In this document: positions 1 through 9,500 of the stretch, piece after piece | How positions within the stretch are numbered: the first letter of the stretch is position 1 | Layout of the letters: the number at the start of each line of letters is the position of its first letter | Origin: an uncultured Balneolaceae bacterium | GTDB taxonomy: Bacteria > Bacteroidota > Rhodothermia > Balneolales > Balneolaceae | Assembly (NCBI GenBank): GCA_938003885.1 | Contig: CALKWT010000149.1 | Location: 1-15,011 of the forward strand | Direction of reading: 5' to 3' | DNA length: 15,011 nucleotides | The notes under the pieces: model-generated | What the model saw: only the letters and a program-made list of their open reading frames with translations | Told to the model about the DNA's origin: nothing | Database searches by the model: none | Position numbers and translations under genes: made by a program

Positions 1-512
1 GAATGTTCCATTTCTACGCCCGAAGGACGCCCCAGATCATCCAAAATCGTGATCCGGTATGAAACACGTGAGCCGGCAGGAGCCTTTTCATCCAGATAAG
101 CCCTCCCCAAAAGCAGAGCAAGTTCTGGTACAGCGGCATGCACGATGCTGTTGATGCCGGTCTGTGCACGCAGTGTGAGAAAGATATCCTGAGGATCGTC
201 TCTCTCCAGTTCCCGGCGTATAAAGTCAAACCGATTTCCCATCAGCGATTCCAGTTGGTAGCCGTTCTGAACCGGATAGACCGGATCTTCAGTCAGCCGA
301 ATCCACTCCCCATTTTCAACTTTACGATGAACATGATAGCCGTGAGAAAGAGGAATTGCGTAATTATGCAGAATATAGGCTGACCCGTCAGAGCGCGCCA
401 GAACCGACACTTCAGGATCCGTCACTGTAGCAGCTGGCAATGAACGTGGCATTGATAATAAAACTACACACAGAATGGTGGCAAAGCCCTTTATTAAATA
501 CATAACTCGCAT
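1..512 (-). CDS. Secreted protein with fibronectin-III-like N-terminal domain, 3' part missing
   Basis: The reading frame opens with ATG at 512-510 and stays open for 170 codons to the window edge, so the C-terminus is not seen. Residues 1-28 form a signal peptide: Lys8, a hydrophobic stretch (about 9-21) and a likely cleavage site after Pro-Ala-Ala (26-28). Residues 34-92 read like a fibronectin-III strand pattern (VLARSDGSAYI, then GYHVHRKVENGEW, then LTEDPVYP), the usual 'character X with properties Y' layout of such domains. The rest has no motif I recognise. The gene starts 32 bases after the stop of the giant gene, which suggests the same transcript and a shared surface role; this is inferred. 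No Shine-Dalgarno is visible. An alternative start is Met4 (503-501). Coding status is quite sure; the function is unknown. Confidence 0.8.
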   Translation of the reverse strand, partial: MRVMYLIKGFATILCVVLLSMPRSLPAATVTDPEVSVLARSDGSAYILHNYAIPLSHGYHVHRKVENGEWIRLTEDPVYPVQNGYQLESLMGNRFDFIRRELERDDPQDIFLTLRAQTGINSIVHAAVPELALLLGRAYLDEKAPAGSRVSYRITILDDLGRPSGVEMEH

Positions 513-544
513 GATATCAGAGTATTGGATTGATCATTGTCCTG

Positions 545-3500
545 TCACCGCTTCCGGGTCCCATCTGCCGGCTGAAGAGGCCCTGTTGCAGAGATATTAG
601 AAAACATTCCCCGGGTATTGACACTTCGGTAGAAAATGTAAACCGGTTCACGAGCCCCTCCCAGTTCATCCAGGGGAATGGATAGATATCGTTTGGGGGA
701 CGTGCCACCGGATTCAAAAAGTTCTTTGGTCTCTTCGGCCGTCCAACGGAAATCAATAGCCGGCCCCTGCGGAAATGCACGGATATCTGCCTGATCTGAT
801 GATCTGCCCACAGCGATCTGTATACCGGCCAGGTCCGATTCCGGATCATGAGGTGGTTCGATCATATAAAGTTTAATCTCCCTCATATCGGCGACAGCTT
901 GCAGCCGGCCCGCATGAGGGATCGTGTTATCCGCTATGAGGTAAGGGCCATAGGTCTCTATTTCCCCGATATTACCGGCTCTGTCAACCGTACGGACGTG
1001 CCAGTAATACTCCTTATTGTACTCCAGATTGTCATCAGTATAATGCAGTGTACGGCTTTGTTCGACCAGATAATTTCCAGCTGCAAACTGGCCCACCGGA
1101 GGCTCTTGCAAGTCTGAAACAACATATTCAATGTGTGAGAATCCCGAATGTTCATCAGTCGCTCTGATTCTGTCAAAGAGAAGCGAGGGAGCAACAGGAG
1201 GCTGAGTCCACCTAATGTAATCCCGGGGTGTAGCCCTGAAGGGAGGAACTGTCGGTAAAGAGGGGTAGACTTCTTCGACATGCTGGTGAGGGGCACCTGG
1301 AACCGATGGCTGGTGCATGAATGTAATGCCTGAAGGCGCCACCAGATCGACCATGATCGGATCCTCCAGAATGGTAACTTCACTCAGCTGTCCAAGAGTG
1401 TTGCGTACTCGTGCGCTAATATAATACTCCTGTCCCGGCTCCAGGGTAAGCATGCCTGTCATACCGGTAACTTTGTGCGCAGGAATTTCAGGATGAAAGC
1501 TCGTTTGCCCCTGCAGTATAGTCCAGCCCAGAACATCAGCCGAACCGGGAGAGCTTCCCACGCTGTACTCCCACTGTCCGATTCCCACCGCAGGATCGTG
1601 TGCAGTGAATGTTAATCTGATCGATTCAGGCTGATTGGTCCAGTATACATCGCCATCCCTCCTCTTGCTCGGTGTGTAGTGTGATGCGAGATCAATTACC
1701 GGCGGCATAGGAGGCTGAGTTGCCTGAGGTATCACACTGCCGCCGGGCGGAACAGAGCTGCTGCCCGACGGATGGACATCCACTGTAAAGAATGCTCTCC
1801 GTATGGCGGTGTTGCCGGCAGAACCCCGCACTCGGACCCCGAAGTTCACATTACGGACAGTTCCTATATAGGAGTAGGGATAGAGTGTAAAATGATTGCG
1901 ATTACCCACAGAAAGATAGGTGTCACTGCCTACCTGAATATCGGTATCCTCTTCGCCGGTGTAGAGCACACTAATGCTGGATTCTATGATCTCATCGGGA
2001 TGCAGTGCTGTCCACTCGATTTCGGTCTCGTTGTAATATGTTTCTCCATTGGCTGTTGGCGGCCGGTTTGGGTAGACGGTGATATTTGTGATTTGTGGCG
2101 GCTGCAACTGTTGAGCCAGATAACTGTTTACATCCTCATAACTGCTGAATCTTTGATTCCCATACATCACCACAGTCGTATCTCCTCCACTCCCCGAATT
2201 GGGTCCCCGGCCCGGTACTGGCAACCCGGGAGATCGTGAACCGCGGCCTGTAGCAAAATCGTGGTCCTGACGCCAGGCGAGATATCCATCAATCATGTTA
2301 TATGCGATAGATGTGATATTGGCCTTGATGGTATAGAACTCATCCAGAATCTGCGTGATGTTTTCCATCGGGCCAAACACCTGATTTTTATAATCGTGAT
2401 GTCTGTTGAAGATCACATCCCCCACAAGTGGAAGCCTGCTTTGCCGGTAAGCTTCCAGTCCGCCGACATGCATGTTGTACCAATAATTATGGTTGATTTC
2501 CTGAATCACACCCATTTGGGGTATCACACTATTCACACCGGTAGTTGTAATCGGGTAGGAGAACACGTTATATATTCTCTGAACTTCCGCCGGAGCCTGA
2601 TTGGAATTTGGTGAGGGAAGTCCACCCCATCCCGGGTGGTTGACGTTGCCCTGTGCGAATCTAAGTATAAAATTCTCTCTCTGTGCCAGCCGGAGCGCAG
2701 CGCTGTTCAGCGTATTTCTCAACGCTTGAGGGACAGAAGAAGGGTTTATTGAGTAATTGGCATTTGACAAGTAGGCCGTGATCAGATCCTCTTGCTCTGT
2801 ACTGAGTTGCTGAATAGCATTCAAGATGGCCGGACTGTTTTGACTCAGGTACTGCAGCCCGTTTGCAGACCAAAAGATCTCATTCCAGACTTTATTTGCA
2901 TTGAGAGCAAAGTATTTCTCCATCTCTTCATAAATTTCGCCATACCAATGTGCCATATTGATCAAGTGTCCGGCCCGTTCATGTGGCACGTCGGTTTGAA
3001 GCAGTCCGCTCATCTCATCCAGGCTGTTTAATACCTGATCGATAGATTCGCGATACCGGGCGTTCATCTGTTCCGCTTCCATTTTATATTGTTCGGTACG
3101 TTGAATCTGTTCTGCGGCGAGTTCGTCGTCGATGGTAAAATCAACAGACTGTGAAGTGGTCAGTGTAGGTGTCGGTTTTATGACACTTTTTACTGGCGAC
3201 TCACTCATGCTGGAAAGCATCTGCTGCAACTCCTCTTCGGCAGATGCCTGCAGTTCGTATGCTGTGATCATATCCGCTGTAATCTCCCCATCCATCTCTG
3301 CTAAAATATCAAGCGCACTCTGAGCAGCCTGCTCGAAGGATGTGCGGTTCGGCCATTCGACGGAAGGATTCGGGCTCCTCATCACCTGGCTGTTAAGATT
3401 CTGCAAAGCTTGTGGCAGGCTTGCCAATGTATTGGAATCGTTCACAAGCGCATCCCATGCTATCCGTGAAGCAAGTGGTAGACTGTAATAGTGATACCCG

Positions 3501-6500
3501 GCCTCCATGGCCTCCTCCGGAGTGGATATATTGAGAGGTTCCGGCAGGCCCAATGCAGCCAGCGCTCCCGGAATCTGGCTCATCAGTGAAAGGATGTGCG
3601 CACGAAAATCATCCAGCTGTGCAGAAGCCTGGCTGACCAGGCCCGCATGTGCTCCGGTACCAAAGCCAAATGCAACTCCGTCGTTTGCTATGGATGCCCA
3701 TGCCGCTACACACTCATCTGCACCCAGAATACGCACACAGCCGGCAACCGAGGCGAAAAGTTCAAATCCGGACGGATTCCGGGTGACAAATGCAGCCTGT
3801 GCCTTTGCGGATATGGTAACTAACAGTACCGTAGCTTGCGCATCGAAGGTAACGTAGGCACCGAATGGAAATTGATAGCCGGGATCTGTAATTGCCCAGA
3901 TTGCGCCAGACACATTGCTTTCAACTTTGATAATGGCAATATCCAGATGAAGCCCCACATCCACCTGTAGCATAAAGCCGGGATTTCCCGCCAGAAACTC
4001 TGCACCTCCAGTGAGCAGCCCTCCAAAAAGGTCAACATGTGTATGCCCGACAATTCCCCATGCCAGGTTGCTTTCAGTTTTATTCATAAAAAACTGAATG
4101 CCCCCTCCGCCCTCCAGAACAAGAGGCACCTCAACATCCACATCGATAGATACCAGCATCGCGAACGGATTCCGCTGTATGGAGGCAGAGATTTCGCCGG
4201 TTACTTTTGTATTTGCAACGCTGTTCACCCCATCCATCCCCAACACAAATGCCCAGGCATCTATATAGAACGACTGACTGGTGATCTGAAATAAGGTAGT
4301 TCCCTCAATAATCTGAACCTCAGCTGCTCCTGCTATTCCAACAGATGCATAGAGCATCACCGCAAAATCAGCTGTCCCCTGGATGGACGCCCCATCCGGA
4401 TTCACAAGTTCATGGCCGATGGAAGCCATGGCGTGATGAACCAGATCCAGATCCTCCTGCACGGGTTTGTAAAAGAATCCTCCTCCTGCACCTGTCAGCG
4501 TAATGACTCCGGGAACAATCGGTATTCCTGCACCCGGTTGCACGGCCACAAACAGCCCGAAACTCACATCATTCCCGATCGCAGAGAATTTTCCTGCTAC
4601 TGTCGCCGCTACACTGCTTCCCCCGATATTGAAACTTCCGGTGGCTGCGGCACGAAGCAGCATTCCGCTGTTCTCCTCTACATAGTTCAACCCCGCATAC
4701 ATTTCAAAAATGTTATCGATCTGAATGTGGGCATTCTCAATAGAAAGGGAACTCAAGCCTGATGCTGTACGGTATAACATAATGCGGTCAACCCCTCCGC
4801 TGATTCCCCCGGTATCATTCCCGGCATCCGCATGGATGGTAAGAGTAAGCGCCGGGCCGCTATAGGATGCTCCCTCCGGGCCCGCTTCCGGACAGGGACC
4901 GAAGCAGAGCAATTCTACGGCCTGAACTGTATTCATCTCCACTTCTCCGGCATCTCTCAGATCTTCAGGATTCCTGCTCTCCGTATCCGCCAGTTCAAGT
5001 GCAAAGCCGACATCATCACGGTGATAATAAAACTGGCCTACTGTCAGTGAAGCAATTCCGGCAACGTCAATGGATCCGCCGGTGATGTTGCCGTATTCAA
5101 TCAGGCCTTCTTCGGTGATCCGTATTCCGCCATAATCGAGATCGGCTTCTACACCATCCAGATTGATCCCCGCACTGCCTGCCAACAAAATTTCAAACCC
5201 TTCACCCGATGTTGCGCTGAGGCCTGCCGTGACAGAAATGGTAAAAAAGTTTATATCCACATCAAATCCGGGGTTCCCTGTGATGTTGTACAGAACGTCT
5301 GCTTCATTATCGGAATATCCGATTCGGATCCCGGCATTGCCGGGAAAATTAGCTGCCTGCCCAAATTCAATAACAGGATCGGGTTCCGACTCAATGTAAA
5401 TATTGCCATTTGCATAGATCTCACTCTCTGTCCACTCAAAAGGATTGACCTCCACATGCACTTTCGTCAGTTCAAACTCCCCAAAATTCAGGAGGCCATA
5501 TCGCTCCTCCAGATCGAAGCGGAGTCCGGTTTCTTCTGTCACAATCGATCCATCTACATCCCTGTAGAGATGTAAGCTTCCGGTTGCAGAGTAGTCCTGA
5601 ACCGGAGCTGGAAGAGTGAGGGCCAGTTCACTTTCTACCCGCAATCCATCCGTCATATGTAAGGCAAATGACTCCAGCACAAGATATCCATCTACAATTT
5701 GTACATCGGCGGCAGCAATTTCATCCAGCTCTATCTGGCCGGCGGTCGTCACCTGCAGGCCCTGATAATCAATCTGAGCTCCGAGGAAGTGGAGATGCCC
5801 ATCCGACGAAAGAGCGAGTTCCCTTCCGGCCAGGATGATGGAGGGGTTGGTCAGGGTAAATACAACTGCGTTATCAAACAGGCTCAGCTCCTGGTCGCCT
5901 AGCATACCGGTAGCTTCCCCCAGAAAGAAGTGGAGAGCTGGTGAAGTTCTGTAGTCTCTTACACCTACCTGAAGATCCCGTATGGAGATCACTACAGGCT
6001 CTTCCAGGATCTCTTCAAAGGAGACCTGCCCGCTGAAACTTATATAAAAATGGTCCTCGCCGGCAGTCACTGTAACCGGATCCTGGCCATCCAGCTGAAA
6101 GATGGCCTGGCCCAACCTGAATTCATTTGTATACGCTCCCATATCTAGATGAAAGTTCCACTCACCACTGTTCCAGGATGCTGTCAGCCATAGAGGCTGT
6201 TCTTCCTCACCCATTACCAAAGAGCTCTGAAAGGCAGTGGTGAACCGGATCGTGTTTGTTGGGCCAACCGTCACTTCCATCCCCATTAGTGAAGCAGTAA
6301 AAGTATCAGTAATGCCATCAAAACTACCTGAAGCCTGATACGTAAACAGAGGATCTGCATTCGGGTTATACGTATTGTCTACCTGCCCGATGGTAAATAT
6401 ACCCGATTCAAAGCCTGTGGTACCCAGAGTGACAAACATGGTGGCATTTGTGTCTGCATCATACCCACTGAAAATGGAAGGCAGATCCGCACTCAATCCC

Positions 6501-9500
6501 GCCTCCAGACGGAGTTCATCACTGGCAGTTAGTGCAAGTTTGGTCAGTGTAACGGGCAGGTTTAATACAGGTTCCAGCGGATAGCTGGTTTCAAGTTCTA
6601 TTTCACCGGCAATTACATTATAGTACCCATCCGTTTGCAAGGTAAACTGCACACCGACAGTAAACGGCTCCCCATCTGTGACAACAGAGGCCAGAACAAT
6701 GGGAACAAATTGACCATTGGAAGAGAGGGTATATCCGGTATCTGTGGTTTCCACCTCGACATTGAGATTTCCTTCGTCATCTCTTAACTCAATCCAAGCA
6801 ATATCCTCCGTTGGCAGCGGCAACCGATCCGGAAGAAGGGCGATCAGCCCGGAACCCAGGTGGAAACCGTATTCATCCACTATGGCAATCGGTTCGGAGG
6901 CCGGAACCCCTCCCTCATCCCAATAAAATTCTGCCCTGCCCCGGGTAATGGCCAACCCGGTAATACTGATTGTGAAATCATCTACCAACTCCACTCTTAA
7001 ATCACTGTAATTGGTGTTATTTATTTGAAAATGAGCATGGGAAGTACCGGTGAACCCGATTCCATAGGAATCCAAAACGGCTGAGGCGTGGAGATCCATT
7101 CGCAGAACATCTCCGTCAGGGTGCGGCGAATCGGGGGCAACGAGTTCAATTGAGAATGGCCCGGGGGTAAACTGTACAGCAAAGTCTGCTTCAATGGTCG
7201 CCCTGCCATCGACGATTTCAAAAGAGGGGAGTCCGATCAACAGATGATCATATGTGATATCTGCATGGACCTCTTCTGTCTGGAGACTTCCGGAACCCGT
7301 GACTGTTATCCCATTCCGGTCAAGCAGAGCCTGCTCCACCTGCAGAGTAAAAAATGGATGATCTGAAGAAGGCATCGGCAGATGAAAAGGCTGGTTGATC
7401 TCTACCTGGCCGTCCCTGATCTCTCCGCTAATCATATCGATCACCAGTTCACCCTCAATCCTTACCGGCTGCTGAAGCTCTCCGGCCGGCAGATAAATCT
7501 CTACCGCACTCTCCAGTTCTGCAATCTGCTCATGCTCATCCAGAAAGAGATAGAGATCCCCGTTTGTCACCTCGATCTCTATCGGCCCAAGGTTTATCGT
7601 GCCACAGGGTTTGACGTTGGTGATCGTTCCTTCAAATGCCCGTCCCTCAACAATCGCCAGATCAAACGCTGCACCTTCTTCGCAAAGTGCCGGATCTTCC
7701 GGTGTAAATGCAGGCAGTCGTTCTGTTTTCCCTTTTATTCTGAAATCTGCTGTCTGCCGTCGCTCCCCATCTTGCAACTCCCCGGACAGGGCACCCGTTA
7801 TCTCTTCTATCATCAGCGTTGGAGCATTCTCTTCGGGCCCCACAGCTACCTCCGCATTCCCGAGAATTGAGTAGGGTTCCATGGAACCTGTCAGATACCC
7901 GTCCTGGTACCCCACGTTGGTAAAAAGCAGGCCATCGGGAGGATTCAGCCCTGACCCCTCAAAGCCTGGCAATTCTGTGGCAACATCCATCGTAAATCCC
8001 GGTTCAAAGGACTCCTCCTCCCAGTTCCAGTTGAATCCTTCATCCATGCGGAAGGCGAGAAGCCTGAAAAGAAATCCGCCAAGTTCCACCTCTGGCATTT
8101 TGAGGCCGGGAATGCTGCTCTCGTTGATATCCTGAGGAGGGATGTACAATCCCTCGTTACCAATTTCTATCTCCTCCAGAGTAATCGTCATCTCCTGGTT
8201 ACCTGCCAGCTCTATATCCAGACTGACATTCAAGTCAATGGCAAAGTCAAAACCGTTCAGAGCTGTGTAAGCGAACCGGGGCATCGAGACAATCTCTTCC
8301 AGGCGGAGATATATATTCCCAAATCCGATTCCGGCTGACTCATCAAACAGGTAGGGCTCAAAATGGGAGACAGAGAGGTAGCCACCGGATTGTGTCCGCA
8401 GAGTCAGCTCTGCCCCTGCATGGTATCCCTGATCAGTGAGAATACGGAGTGAGCCAGACACACTGAAATCGTACAGGGGGTTTCCTGAACCGATCTGCAT
8501 TTCGAAGTCACCCTGAAGTGCGTCTACTCCTATAACCACCTGTTCACCCGGTATCATCGCGAGCTCAGAGTTCACGCCTGTTACATCAAGAGAAGCACGG
8601 ATATACCCATCCTCGCTAATATAGAATTCGACTTCTTCATCGCTGTTCAGCTCCTGATCAAACAGATGCAGATCTCCTAGAAAGTAGAGCGCTGTGAGAG
8701 GGCTCCCGTCGGTTACACGGGTTCCGAACTCTATCGTTCGTACAGTCAGGGGAATATTTTTATCCTGCAGGTTAAACAAGGGATGATCCGCACCGGCGGA
8801 TGCTGTTACAGAGCCTGACACCACCTCCGGGCTGAAAGGGTCCGGAGTGATCGTCAGATCATTCAGTTCAATCGATGTGATCTCTGGCGGGGCAGCCGGG
8901 TCGAGAAAGGGAAGTACCAGCGAGAGAGGTTCACCCGGGAGCGTGGAGAGTATATAGTTTCCCTCTTCATCTTCATCAATATGAACCAGAAGATCGTCTC
9001 CATCCCGCAGTTGCAGGTAAGCGATTTCTTCGGAAGGCAGCGGCAAACGTTCAGGAATCAGCAGATCAGCAAAAAAAGCGGGTACCGGATGGAAGCCCGA
9101 GGGGTCAGCATATGCAAATCGTTCATTCCGGTAAAAGAGATCCGCCCTGCCGCTGAAAATACCAAAGGGAAAGAGCGATAAGCTGAAATCCTCTGTAAAC
9201 TCTACGGTAACATCGGAGTCGTATCTCTTCCCGCTAAAGGCGACACTCCCTTTTGTTTCTACTTCAGCTGCACCCGTCATATGCAGCCCGTTCGAATCAA
9301 TCACCACTGTACCCGACAGCTCCATCAAAAGCCCCGGATCCAGAGTGAGGCTGCCCCCTGATGGCCTGGCACGAAATAGTAGCTGCTCCGTGCCAGCTTC
9401 CAGGCCCGTCTCAAGTGCGAAGCTTTCATCAAAAATAATACGCCCTTCTTTTACGCGAAACTCTTCCAGATCGAACACCATCTCATCAAAGGTAACTCCT

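Noticed and set aside
517..849. 110-codon frame on the minus strand overlapping the end of the giant gene
   Set aside because: It is a shifted frame over the terminal fibronectin-like domain of the giant protein. It shows no secretion signal or family motif.
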